This document shows positions 8,181 to 16,738 of a stretch of 37,254 bases of DNA, one piece after another (position 1 is the first letter of the stretch; every line of letters starts with the position of its first letter). Below the pieces are notes generated by a model. The model was not told where the DNA came from. It made no database searches and was given only the letters and a program-made list of their open reading frames with translations. The position numbers and the translations under genes were made by a program. The stretch is from CAZSAL01 sp964604825. Lineage in GTDB: Bacteria; Elusimicrobiota; Elusimicrobia; 2-01-FULL-59-12. The DNA is taken from contig CAZSAL010000024.1 in assembly GCA_964604825.1 (NCBI GenBank), forward strand, positions 1 to 37,254. The letters are read 5' to 3'.

Positions 8181-9020
8181 ATGGCGTTCGCACACAAACA
8201 TTGTTTCTGGTATTTCGGTATGGCTGCGGTTCTCTGGGCAGGCACGTTGAGCCCGGCGTGGAGTTTCTCTACAACGCCGGCTGTTCAGATCATCGAGGCC
8301 AAGCCGGGAGAAACCGCCAAAATGGTCTACACCGTGACTAATGACACAGACAAGAAGATCACGCTGGATTTTCAACTGAAGGAGTATTTCTCACTGCCCG
8401 AGAATAAATCCTTCAAGATCAGCGATTGGCTGGAACCTTCGACAAATAAAATAATTATTCCGGCCCATAAATCCAGGCTGGTTCCTTTCAAAGTAAAAAC
8501 TCCGAAGAACGCAGTAGGGGAACTTACGGGTTATATTTCCTTCATCCCCGAAGTAAAGGAAGAGGCGAAACCAAAGGGACATGCCGGCGGCATTCAGACC
8601 CACATCGTCACCCTGATTACAAGCGCCGTTTATGTCCGCATTAAAGGAACGGCGATAGGCGAGGCGGATCTGGGCGATGTCCGCGTGCAGAACATTACGG
8701 AAAATCCCAGTCAGCCGGCGCAGGTTCAGGCAAGCGTGGTAGTAAAAAACACCGGGAACGTGCATCAACGGCCCTCAGTGCACTTTGATATCGAAAATCA
8801 AAAAGGAGACCTCGTTGCAGCCATTGATATCGCGTCTGGATGGCCGGTCATGGCAAAATCAGAAATGCCATATAAGGCAACAACTAAAGGGGCTCTACCT
8901 GCAGGCAATTACGTAATAAAAACCAAAGTAAGTTTTACACCGGCGGTATTCATTGAAAAGAAAACAAGCTTTACGATGGATGATTCCGGTCAGGGCACAA
9001 ATTATAAAGACCTGAAATAG
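8181..9020 (+). CDS. Periplasmic PapD-like two-domain chaperone
   Basis: A 279-residue exported protein. The start at 8181 is preferred over 8166 because GGGAGG ends 7 nt before it. A signal peptide runs to about residue 28 (PAWSF). The first Ig-like domain (about 30-145) carries IIEAKPGETAKMVYTVTNDTD, ISDWLEPSTNKIIIPAHKSR and VKTPKNAVGELTGYISFIPE. This is the arrangement seen in fimbrial chaperones and DUF916-type proteins. The second domain (about 165-265) has VVVKNTGNVHQRPSVHF. Unlike DUF916 proteins it has no C-terminal membrane anchor. It lies between two members of the secreted GFCD family, as chaperone genes do in fimbrial operons. No usher gene is present, so a role as assembly chaperone for these paralogues is inference. 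Confidence 0.72.
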   Translation: MAFAHKHCFWYFGMAAVLWAGTLSPAWSFSTTPAVQIIEAKPGETAKMVYTVTNDTDKKITLDFQLKEYFSLPENKSFKISDWLEPSTNKIIIPAHKSRLVPFKVKTPKNAVGELTGYISFIPEVKEEAKPKGHAGGIQTHIVTLITSAVYVRIKGTAIGEADLGDVRVQNITENPSQPAQVQASVVVKNTGNVHQRPSVHFDIENQKGDLVAAIDIASGWPVMAKSEMPYKATTKGALPAGNYVIKTKVSFTPAVFIEKKTSFTMDDSGQGTNYKDLK

Positions 9021-9050
9021 GTCCAGCGAAGGGGTCAAAGGAGAGGTGTC

Positions 9051-9968
9051 ATGAAACAAAAACTGAGCCGTTCAAAATCAATGAGAATGTTATCTCTTGG
9101 CATTGCGACGCTGTTTATTATTCAGTCGGCATCCGCCGCAGGGATTCCAATTCCTGTTTCCGTTGATTTCACTTCATGGGCTCTGCCCTTCGGTCTTTCT
9201 ACGTCAGGAACTGGATTAGTACTATGGAGAACAGGGCACGCTGGCGATACCCCAAGTTTCATTAGCGAATCAGGCGCCAGTTATCCTCTATCCTTCCAGT
9301 ACTTGTCCAGCGGAGGTACTATTTCTCTCCCTTCCAGCACCAACCCAAAAGATCACAGTGCCAACGATCAGTCTGACCTTTGGTCAGACGATGCAATAGC
9401 CGTAGCCTATACCAAGGGGAATGATACCCGCTCAGCTATTATTATTTATACATCGAACTCCAATGGGCAGGCGGGACTGCAAACGGCCGACGCGTCTTCT
9501 ACTTTGCCGCTGATATGGAAGGCCGTGAACTTGGCTGATTTACAGAATGCCGCTGGAGCGAATGTAAATGGCTCAATCGTCATTTCGACTTCCAGCGCCC
9601 TGTATATGCCTACGGAGATTCAGAGTACCGGTCCCAGCAGCTTGTCTAACAACGGCGCATGCACAACGGAAGGCCCGTATTTAGCAAGTACCCGCACCAA
9701 TAATGGGTTCTGTGATTATTCGACGCACTACATGATGGACTCGAATAATTCCGGATGGTACGGAAATCTTACGGGAACACCAAGGACCAACGCCTTCAAT
9801 TACGCCGCACTCATCGGGGCGCTTGGGGTAAATACTACGGAACAGGGCGCGGGAACAGGGATTGGAAGCTCATGGAATCCGGCTTATTTCGTTATCGGGA
9901 CCAATGTGGGCAGCGCGCTTTCAGCGTCTTATTCGACAATAATTAACGTGGAGTTGCTATCGCAATGA
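9051..9968 (+). CDS. Secreted protein of the same family, paralogue 3
   Basis: A 305-residue protein with Shine-Dalgarno AAAGGAG before the ATG and a signal peptide to about residue 29 (ASA). It has the same ordered landmarks as paralogue 2: DLWSDDAIAVAYTKGN, AIIIYTSN, TLPLIWKAV, a Cys pair (NNGACTTEG and NNGFCDYSTHYMMD), NPAYFVIGTNVGSALSASY and the terminal strand STIINVELLSQ. It is shorter in the central loop. The stop codon overlaps the next start (ATGA at 9965-9968), so it is coupled to the FlgD-tailed protein. Placement directly after the chaperone-like gene supports it as a client. I do not recognise a described family. Confidence 0.85.
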   Translation: MKQKLSRSKSMRMLSLGIATLFIIQSASAAGIPIPVSVDFTSWALPFGLSTSGTGLVLWRTGHAGDTPSFISESGASYPLSFQYLSSGGTISLPSSTNPKDHSANDQSDLWSDDAIAVAYTKGNDTRSAIIIYTSNSNGQAGLQTADASSTLPLIWKAVNLADLQNAAGANVNGSIVISTSSALYMPTEIQSTGPSSLSNNGACTTEGPYLASTRTNNGFCDYSTHYMMDSNNSGWYGNLTGTPRTNAFNYAALIGALGVNTTEQGAGTGIGSSWNPAYFVIGTNVGSALSASYSTIINVELLSQ

Positions 9969-11245
9969 TGAAGAAAGCCCTCTGGATCGTCTGTCTGCTC
10001 GCCGCCGCGGTTCTCTCCGAACCGCGGATGGCTGCGGCTGTGCAGCTTCCTATAGGGCTTGATCTTTCCAGGATTCAATTCGTTGGAACAGTATCAAACC
10101 TGCAGCTTATTGCAAAAACGATGCCCGCCCAGGCTTTTTACGGCAAGCACATAGTCATGCCGGTGGAAGTTTTGCAGACCAACGGAACAGCACAAATCAA
10201 TCCAGCAGGACTGCAAATTAATCTTGTCTATGCACTGTTTGATATAAGCAGCAGCCAGATAGGGCAAAGTGTCTCAGTGCCTGTTACTAACCTTGACCCC
10301 AATCCCTACAAGCCGAATGTACTTGTTGGCTCCGCTTTCGTCCCCCGGCAGGATTTTTCAGTTATAAGGAATGGCGGCTCGATTGTTTATCACTTTGAAT
10401 TGACTCAAAATGGACAGTCACTATTTACCACGCAAACCTATAGGACAACATTTGTGAATCAGGATCAGCAGCAATTCCAGCTTGGAACAGCCATTAATTC
10501 AGCTCCTCTACCTGATACAGACTTAACGGATGTCGAAACAACCTTTAATTTCCCAAGCAATGCTTTTTCCCAGCCCACGGTTTTGACTGTTCAAGGGCAG
10601 GATCCGGATTCGATCCCTACTTTACAGGGGCAAGCGCCTGTTTTGGCGTACTCTCTAATAACTTCAGCTGGAACAACTCCAAGCAGTCAAGCAACTTTAA
10701 GCTGGAATCCCAGCGTTGCGGGTATCTCAGGTATGTTTGCTACCCAACTCAACAGCCCGTATCAGATTATCATGTCCTACCCGGCGAATCCGGACGGTTC
10801 CGTTCCCATTGACATTAATGGACACACTACAAATGCGTCGAATCTTGCGCCTTATTTCTATGATCCTTCCAAGGGATGGGTACCAGCTGCGCGTCCGAGC
10901 CTTGATACTACTCTGCACACGATTACCTTCACGGCAACAACACTGCAGACCTACGCGTTGTTTGCTACAGGGCCTCTTTCTGCTACAGCCATTCGTCCGA
11001 TGCAGCGCATCATTACTATAAACGGCGCCCCCCAGAACGCTTCCATCACATTTCAGGGGCTGGCTGCGGGCGAATCCGTCCATATTTTTGATATCCGCGG
11101 ACGCCGCGTTGCCACACTTAACGGGCCTAATCCTGTATGGGCGGCCAAAGACGACAGCGGCCGCACAGTGGAAAGCGGCATATACATTTATCAGTACACC
11201 TCGCAGGGAACCCTCGTTTCCGGCGTAATCAATGTCGTAAAGTGA
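9965..11245 (+). CDS. Secreted protein with FlgD-type Ig C-terminal domain
   Basis: A 426-residue exported protein with a signal peptide to about residue 25 (RMAAA). The N-terminal third looks like an Ig-type domain (HIVMPVEVLQTNG... FELTQNG). A middle region (about 185-340) resembles secreted adhesin modules ending in TLHTITFTATTLQTYALFA. The last 75 or so residues form a FlgD_ig-like domain: VHIFDIRGRRVATL, a Trp, DDSGRTVESGIYIYQY and VSGVINVVK. Such tails occur at the C-termini of outer-surface proteins in FCB and related phyla. It overlaps the preceding gene by 4 nt and ends the run of surface genes. It may be the tip, adhesin or anchoring component of that assembly; this is inference. 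Confidence 0.75.
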   Translation: MMKKALWIVCLLAAAVLSEPRMAAAVQLPIGLDLSRIQFVGTVSNLQLIAKTMPAQAFYGKHIVMPVEVLQTNGTAQINPAGLQINLVYALFDISSSQIGQSVSVPVTNLDPNPYKPNVLVGSAFVPRQDFSVIRNGGSIVYHFELTQNGQSLFTTQTYRTTFVNQDQQQFQLGTAINSAPLPDTDLTDVETTFNFPSNAFSQPTVLTVQGQDPDSIPTLQGQAPVLAYSLITSAGTTPSSQATLSWNPSVAGISGMFATQLNSPYQIIMSYPANPDGSVPIDINGHTTNASNLAPYFYDPSKGWVPAARPSLDTTLHTITFTATTLQTYALFATGPLSATAIRPMQRIITINGAPQNASITFQGLAAGESVHIFDIRGRRVATLNGPNPVWAAKDDSGRTVESGIYIYQYTSQGTLVSGVINVVK

Positions 11246-11275
11246 GGCTGGCAAAAATTCATAGGTATCAACCTC

Positions 11276-11300
11276 ATCCCCGCATGTTGTAAGCGGGGAT
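11276..11300 (+). repeat. Short palindrome ATCCCCGC / GCGGGGAT
   Basis: Perfect 8-bp arms (11276-11283 and 11293-11300) are separated by 9 nt, just after the FlgD-tailed gene. The arms resemble the ends of intergenic repeat family 1. The hairpin could serve as a terminator-like structure but lacks a T-run. Confidence 0.45.
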
Positions 11301-11313
11301 CCCGTAAACTCTC

Positions 11314-11322
11314 TGATATAAT
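11314..11322 (+). promoter_or_regulatory. Extended -10 promoter for the deacetylase gene
   Basis: TGATATAAT (11314-11322) is a perfect extended -10 element. The start ATG follows only 8 nt later with no Shine-Dalgarno, so the transcript would be leaderless or nearly so. No good -35 box is seen. Confidence 0.5.
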
Positions 11323-11330
11323 CATTCAAT

Positions 11331-14300
11331 ATGCAATTCCGACCCCTTCGGGCCTGGCTTTTTTTTGTCGGGCTCTTCTTTTTTTTACCCGCACTCGCCT
11401 GCGCCTCGCAGAACATTGCGCAAATCCTTAAGGAACTGGGGCAGGGCCCTTCTGTCCTCGTCCTATATGACGGTCCCGACACTCCCGCCAATCCCGGGCG
11501 CCTGGATGCGCTTTACCTGACTAATCTTCTTGGACATTTCACCACCCGCAGACTGGTCCATCCATTAGAAACCTACCGCACGGGAGAAGGGGAAAAATAC
11601 AACGCAATCTTCTGTATTGTTTATCAGAAACATTACCGGGTGCCGGCCGCTTTTCTGCGCGATACTCCCAGTTTTCACAGAACATTTTGCTGGCTTGGAA
11701 ACCAGGGATGGCAGTTGGAAAGCCAGGGCCTGCTTAGCCGGCATGGAATCCGCTTTACCCGTTTCTCAGACAGCACCAAAATGGACCGCGTTTTTTATAA
11801 GAGCAGGGTGGTTACCAAAGGCGACATCGACACGAATTTCTTTAAAATTATTGATCCTTCCAAGGCGCAGGCCTTAGCCTGGGCCGGCGATCCTGCGCAT
11901 AACCGGACCCCTTACATAATTCACAGTGATAATTTATGGCTGGTGGCAGACTCCCCGTTTTCTTACGCCAGTGAAAATGACCGTTACCTTGTATTTGCCG
12001 ATCTGCTGCACGATATTCTGGGCGTTAATCATCCGGAAGATCACCGGGCGATGATACGCATCGAGGACATTAACGCCCTTTCTGACCTGCGGCAATTAAG
12101 CACAACGCTGAATGTCCTCGATAAGGAACACGTACCGTTTTCTTTCGGTTTTGTTCCCGCTTACATAAACCCGCATGAGCGCATTGAACTGCGTTTAAGC
12201 GATCGTCCCGCAGTAGTCAACATGCTGAAAAAATACGTAGCGCATGGCGGCACACCTGTGCTGCATGGATTCACGCACCAGTACCGCGGCGTCACCACGG
12301 ACGACTACGAGTTCTGGGACGACCTGGGCGACAGGCCGGTGCGCGGCGATTCCGAAGCTTTCGTTTCCCGCAGGCTTGAGGAAGCAATCCGCGAAAGTAT
12401 GAGCGACGGCATTTATCCCGTCACATGGGAGACTCCTCATTATGCGGCATCCGCGCTCGATTATCGCGTCATGCGACGGTTTTTCAGCACGGTTTTTGAA
12501 CGACGGCTGGTAGCAAACTCTCTAGGTTCCGATCAGTTTTTCCCTTACCCAGTTGTGGACATCTACGGCCAGTACATAATTCCTGAAACAATGGCTTACG
12601 TGCCCATCGAGAATCCTGAAATCGGACCTCTCCTTGACAATGCCGATGCAGAACATCTCGTTCGGGACGGTTATGCAAGCGCTTTTTTCCATCCCTTCAT
12701 GAACCCCATGCTTCTTCAAAAACTTATTGAAGGCATCAAGGCCAGAGGATTTCATTTTGTCGACCTAAAGACTTTCCCAAATACGGTTGACGCCACCGGG
12801 CGCATAATTGCGACCTCCGACGGTCCTGTTAAAATCGACGGGCGCGGACGTTATGTGGTGGAACTGATCATATCTTCGTCGGGGCTGGAGTCACGTGAAC
12901 ATATTTTTGATGTTCCCTTCGACACTCCGGTTACGCGCAATCTGTCGCTGAGACCTCAGGAAGTTTATGTTGCCTACCGTCAGGATTTCCGCCCACCCAA
13001 TACGTTCCAGAAGCTGGTGCGCCTGGCAAAAGGCGATTTTTCCATTTTCCAGCATAGAATCGGGCGCGCCCTGACGGGGCACAGTCTGCACGAACCCGTG
13101 CACACGGCGATCGTCTGGAATCCCCGCGCATGGGGGACGGAAAAGCTGGACCAAAACGGCTTCCTGGAAACCCTTGAAGGACTGGGGTTCGAAGTGGAAC
13201 GCATCGACAATCGAAATCCTTTGGAGCAGGGAATCGGCCCGGTCAATCTTCTTGTCGTTCCATGGTCTTCGGCAAAACATTTAAAAAAGGACGAAGTCGA
13301 CCGGATCATGGGCGCCGTCCAGCGCGGCCTGACGGTTATAACCGACGGAGAAAGCCCGCTTTCGAAGGCTCTCGGCATCAGCCTTTCGGCTGTTACCGAA
13401 GCGGTAGAACACCCGCAAAACGAACTTTTCATCAGCGAAGACCAGCGCTGGCCGGACCGGCCAAAAGTCCTCTGGATAGAAGACGCTCCTCCGGATGCGG
13501 TGACATATATTTCCGACCGGGAATCACAGCACCGGCTTGCAATAGGCGGTCCGCTGGGCGTGGGTCAGTATCTTTATTTTGCGCCCCTTTTTGATCCTAT
13601 CGACGGCAAAGGATATGCCCGGTTTCCCACCCTGCCGCATCTTCTGGTTTCGGAACTGCATCTCAACCCGCTTCTGAAACGTCGCGCCGCCGAAGTCTAC
13701 TTTGATCCCGGCTACCGCCAGAACATCAGCGTCGAAACGCTGGGGCGAATGTGGCGCCAGGCGGGAATCCGCGCAGTACATGTCGCGGCATGGCATTTTT
13801 ACGATAAATACTCTTACGATTATGCCCGTCTAATAAAGGTGGCGCATCAAAACGGCATTCTGGTCTACGCCTGGTTCGAATGGCCTCATGTGAGCCAGAG
13901 ATTCTGGGACAGGCATCCTGCCTGGCGGGAAAAGACTGGATTTTTGACGGACGCGCACGTTGACTGGCGATACAATATGAATCTGCAGGATCCCCAGTGC
14001 CTGAAAGCGATTTTATCCGACACCAGGGATTTTATTCTGCGTTATGACTGGGACGGGGTTAATATCAGCGAGCTGATGTTTAATTCATCTGCAGGCCCCG
14101 AACGTCCTGAATATATGACGCCTTTTAATAATCAGGCGAGAAAGGAGTTTCAGAAACTTAATGGTTTCGATCCCCTGGACCTTGTTAAGACCGATTCTCC
14201 GCACTACTGGCGGACCGATAACGATGGGTTGAACCGTTTTTACGGATATCGCCGCGAGGTCCTTAATAATCTCATTAACGATTTCCTTTCATTTTTCCGC

Positions 14301-15332
14301 GATTTGAATAAAAAGAAAACCAAATCTCTGGAAATCATTGTGACCATGCTTGATCCTTCCAAACATCCGGAACTGACCAATTATCTGGGGATCGACATGA
14401 CATCTGCGATAAACCTGATTAACCGGAACGATGCCACCCTGCAGGTGGAAGACCCCGCAAGCGAATGGTCCAAATCTCCGGAGCGCTATATCAGTCTGGG
14501 ACAGAGATACCATCAGTTTCATATTGATAAGCCTTTCATGATAGACATCAACGTCCTGCCCGTGCATCCTACAAGCCAGCGCGGCTTTGCTACCGCCCAG
14601 CCTACAGGAACGGAGCTTATCGCGCTCTGGCGCGCCGCATCATCACAGTCTCCCCGTGTCTGTTTCTACTCCGAGGCAAGCATCAATGAACAGGACTGGG
14701 AAATTATGCCCTATGCCATGGCTTCGAAAGCCAGCGTCCGCAAAGATGGCGACAACTGGATCGTATCCAGCCCTTCAACGGTACAGCTTGAGCTAGGCAA
14801 AGGAACGCGAAAATATACCCTGGACGGCGAGCCCTGGTATTGCGATGAAAAAGGCGATGTTTTAATCCCGCCCGGCGAGCATACCCTTAACGCCACTTTC
14901 GAAAGAAGGCGCTCATGGTTTGACACCTCGGCCTTGCAGACGCGCCTGCTTTCGATCACGGGCGAACTTCTGGGCGCTGACCAGAAACCCCGCGGCATGG
15001 AAATTGAATACAATTCCGCCACACGCTGCGCGCTTACATTCGACAAGGCGCCGTACTCAACTTTCGTCGACAATAAAGCGTCGTCCCTGCCGGTCATCCG
15101 TGGCGATGACGGTTTTGTCGTACTTGCCCCGGCGGGTCAGCATCGCCTGCGTGTCATTTCGCAGTCCGCTTTTCTCTACTTGGTTGAATTCACCAGCGTT
15201 GTATCGGCTTCGCTGATCGTGCTTTTTGGAGTCGCTTCCACAGGCCTGCTTTTCATTCTTTTCCTCTTTATTGTTGTCAGGCGCAACCTTCGCAAATGGG
15301 GGAAGGCTCTGCGTATACCGGGGTTAGCATGA
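11331..15332 (+). CDS. Exported DUF2334 polysaccharide deacetylase-like plus GHL-type barrel protein, C-terminally membrane anchored
   Basis: A 1333-residue protein with a signal peptide (about 1-26). Residues about 235-480 are DUF2334, a carbohydrate-esterase-4-like fold: MIRIEDINAL near 241, HGFTHQY with H312/H316 as likely metal ligands, and WETPHY with W366/H370. A linker and a small alpha/beta domain (about 590-780, VWNPRAWG... VVPWSS... VITDGESPL) follow. Then comes a GHL-type (beta/alpha)8 barrel (about 785-1130) with AEVYFDPGY, YAWFEWPHVS and WDGVNISE (W907, D908, E914). A beta region and one membrane helix (about 1283-1310) with a basic cytoplasmic tail end the chain. The order deacetylase, then glycosidase-like barrel, recalls PgaB, and a GT2 synthase gene overlaps its stop by 4 nt. 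A role in modifying or trimming an exported polysaccharide is inferred. Confidence 0.82.
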   Translation: MQFRPLRAWLFFVGLFFFLPALACASQNIAQILKELGQGPSVLVLYDGPDTPANPGRLDALYLTNLLGHFTTRRLVHPLETYRTGEGEKYNAIFCIVYQKHYRVPAAFLRDTPSFHRTFCWLGNQGWQLESQGLLSRHGIRFTRFSDSTKMDRVFYKSRVVTKGDIDTNFFKIIDPSKAQALAWAGDPAHNRTPYIIHSDNLWLVADSPFSYASENDRYLVFADLLHDILGVNHPEDHRAMIRIEDINALSDLRQLSTTLNVLDKEHVPFSFGFVPAYINPHERIELRLSDRPAVVNMLKKYVAHGGTPVLHGFTHQYRGVTTDDYEFWDDLGDRPVRGDSEAFVSRRLEEAIRESMSDGIYPVTWETPHYAASALDYRVMRRFFSTVFERRLVANSLGSDQFFPYPVVDIYGQYIIPETMAYVPIENPEIGPLLDNADAEHLVRDGYASAFFHPFMNPMLLQKLIEGIKARGFHFVDLKTFPNTVDATGRIIATSDGPVKIDGRGRYVVELIISSSGLESREHIFDVPFDTPVTRNLSLRPQEVYVAYRQDFRPPNTFQKLVRLAKGDFSIFQHRIGRALTGHSLHEPVHTAIVWNPRAWGTEKLDQNGFLETLEGLGFEVERIDNRNPLEQGIGPVNLLVVPWSSAKHLKKDEVDRIMGAVQRGLTVITDGESPLSKALGISLSAVTEAVEHPQNELFISEDQRWPDRPKVLWIEDAPPDAVTYISDRESQHRLAIGGPLGVGQYLYFAPLFDPIDGKGYARFPTLPHLLVSELHLNPLLKRRAAEVYFDPGYRQNISVETLGRMWRQAGIRAVHVAAWHFYDKYSYDYARLIKVAHQNGILVYAWFEWPHVSQRFWDRHPAWREKTGFLTDAHVDWRYNMNLQDPQCLKAILSDTRDFILRYDWDGVNISELMFNSSAGPERPEYMTPFNNQARKEFQKLNGFDPLDLVKTDSPHYWRTDNDGLNRFYGYRREVLNNLINDFLSFFRDLNKKKTKSLEIIVTMLDPSKHPELTNYLGIDMTSAINLINRNDATLQVEDPASEWSKSPERYISLGQRYHQFHIDKPFMIDINVLPVHPTSQRGFATAQPTGTELIALWRAASSQSPRVCFYSEASINEQDWEIMPYAMASKASVRKDGDNWIVSSPSTVQLELGKGTRKYTLDGEPWYCDEKGDVLIPPGEHTLNATFERRRSWFDTSALQTRLLSITGELLGADQKPRGMEIEYNSATRCALTFDKAPYSTFVDNKASSLPVIRGDDGFVVLAPAGQHRLRVISQSAFLYLVEFTSVVSASLIVLFGVASTGLLFILFLFIVVRRNLRKWGKALRIPGLA

Positions 15333-16630
15333 TCGTTTCGATTTTCATCGACATCTTTTTCATTCTCACGGTTCTTTTAATCTGGTTCATGCTTGTTTAT
15401 CAATTCTTGCTGGCGTTTGCCGGATACCTGTACAGCCGTGAATCCGCGCGCGAAAAGGATAAGCTTAACAGACATCCTGTTGAGCTGCCGGGGCTGTCCG
15501 TACTCATTCCTGCGCATAACGAAGAAATGGTGATCGAACGGACCCTGAAATCGATTTTCGCTTCGGATTACCCGAAGGACCGGTTGGAAGTGCTCGTTCT
15601 CAACGATGCCTCTACAGACCAGACCGCGGCAATATTGAACCGACTGGTAAAAACCCATCCTCAATTGAATGTCATACATATTCCTCAGGGCGAGGGGGGA
15701 AGAGGAAAGGCCGCCGTTTTAAACCGCGGCCTGGGCATGACGCGATTTCCTCTTGTTGCGGTTTTTGATGCGGACAATCAGCCGGAATCCAGATCCCTGC
15801 GTTACCTGGCGTCTCAATTTACTCTGCATCCGGAACTGGCGGGAGCTTTGGGAAAATTCCGCACGCAGAATCGCAACAGGAATCTCCTGACCCGGTTCAT
15901 CAATATTGAAGGCTTAAGCTTCCAGTGGATCGTTCAGGCGGGACGGTGGAAACTGCTAAAAATCGCCACTTTGCCGGGAACGAATTTTATCATCCGCAAG
16001 GAGGCGGTTCAGCAGCTCGGGGGATGGGACGAGGAAGCGCTTACCGAAGACGCTGAATTGTCCCTGCGCATGCTGGAAAACGGCCTCCGCATCAAATTCG
16101 TGCCTTATGCCGTCACCTGGGAGCAGGAACCGGAAAACCTGGCAACGTGGTTCCGCCAGCGCACGCGCTGGGCGAGGGGGAACTTCTACCTGATGCGCAA
16201 ATTCCTCTCAAGTGTCGGAACCTCCAAAGATAAGGCGCTTGCTTATGAGATGTTCTACTTCCTGTGTCTTTACTACGTCTTCGTAACCGCCATCGTAGCC
16301 AGCGCCATAATTTTTTTGCTTTCGCTTTTCGGTTTGATATTCATCCCGGTTCCCGGGCCGTATCTTGAGGTCTGGCTTATGGCTTACCTCCTTTTCTGCG
16401 CGGAAATCGTGCTGATGCTTTCACGCGAACCCCGGGAGGATTCCATTTCGAACATCTTCTACACAATCGCTATGTATTTCACCTATTGCCAGCTCTGGCC
16501 GTTCGTTGTGGCCAACGCATTTTATCTGGAATACATCAAAAAAGAGAAACGCCAATGGGTAAAAACCCGACGGTTCGCTCCCATTGAAGCTCCCGCCTCA
16601 ACTCCTGAAGACGAATCAAACCCAGTTTAA
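15329..16630 (+). CDS. Processive family 2 glycosyltransferase (PgaC/hyaluronan-synthase-like)
   Basis: A 433-residue inner-membrane enzyme predicted to polymerise a sugar nucleotide into an exported polysaccharide. One or two N-terminal membrane helices precede the GT-A domain. Its motifs are VLIPAHNEE, VLNDASTDQT (about 91-99), FDADNQ with the metal-binding DxD (147-149), LTEDAELS with the likely base D241, and QRTRW (277-281), the processive Q/RxxRW motif. Three or four helices follow (about 310-400). The start at 15329 gives an ATGA overlap with the preceding gene; an in-frame ATG at 15296 would overlap more and add residues of no membrane character. Pairing with the exported deacetylase suggests a poly-N-acetylhexosamine-type product, but the sugar cannot be read from the sequence. 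Confidence 0.88.
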   Translation: MIVSIFIDIFFILTVLLIWFMLVYQFLLAFAGYLYSRESAREKDKLNRHPVELPGLSVLIPAHNEEMVIERTLKSIFASDYPKDRLEVLVLNDASTDQTAAILNRLVKTHPQLNVIHIPQGEGGRGKAAVLNRGLGMTRFPLVAVFDADNQPESRSLRYLASQFTLHPELAGALGKFRTQNRNRNLLTRFINIEGLSFQWIVQAGRWKLLKIATLPGTNFIIRKEAVQQLGGWDEEALTEDAELSLRMLENGLRIKFVPYAVTWEQEPENLATWFRQRTRWARGNFYLMRKFLSSVGTSKDKALAYEMFYFLCLYYVFVTAIVASAIIFLLSLFGLIFIPVPGPYLEVWLMAYLLFCAEIVLMLSREPREDSISNIFYTIAMYFTYCQLWPFVVANAFYLEYIKKEKRQWVKTRRFAPIEAPASTPEDESNPV

Positions 16631-16648
16631 TTTCGGAATGTCGTTGAC

Positions 16649-16728
16649 GTCGCCCCGGCAAGTAGTAGGCCATCCCGTCCCCGATCAAATCTCAATAGTC
16701 GGGACGGCCTGCTACTTGCCGGGATGAC
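16649..16728 (+). repeat. Long palindromic repeat between convergent genes
   Basis: The segment begins GTCGCCCCGGCAAGTAG and ends CTACTTGCCGGGATGAC. The arms pair almost fully over some 30 nt (including GGCC and TCCCG/CGGGA blocks) around an AT-rich loop. It lies exactly between the GT2 gene and the convergent 16739 gene and could terminate both. The ends resemble those of the repeat at 25929-26011. Confidence 0.7.
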
Positions 16729-16738
16729 AACTTTACAT

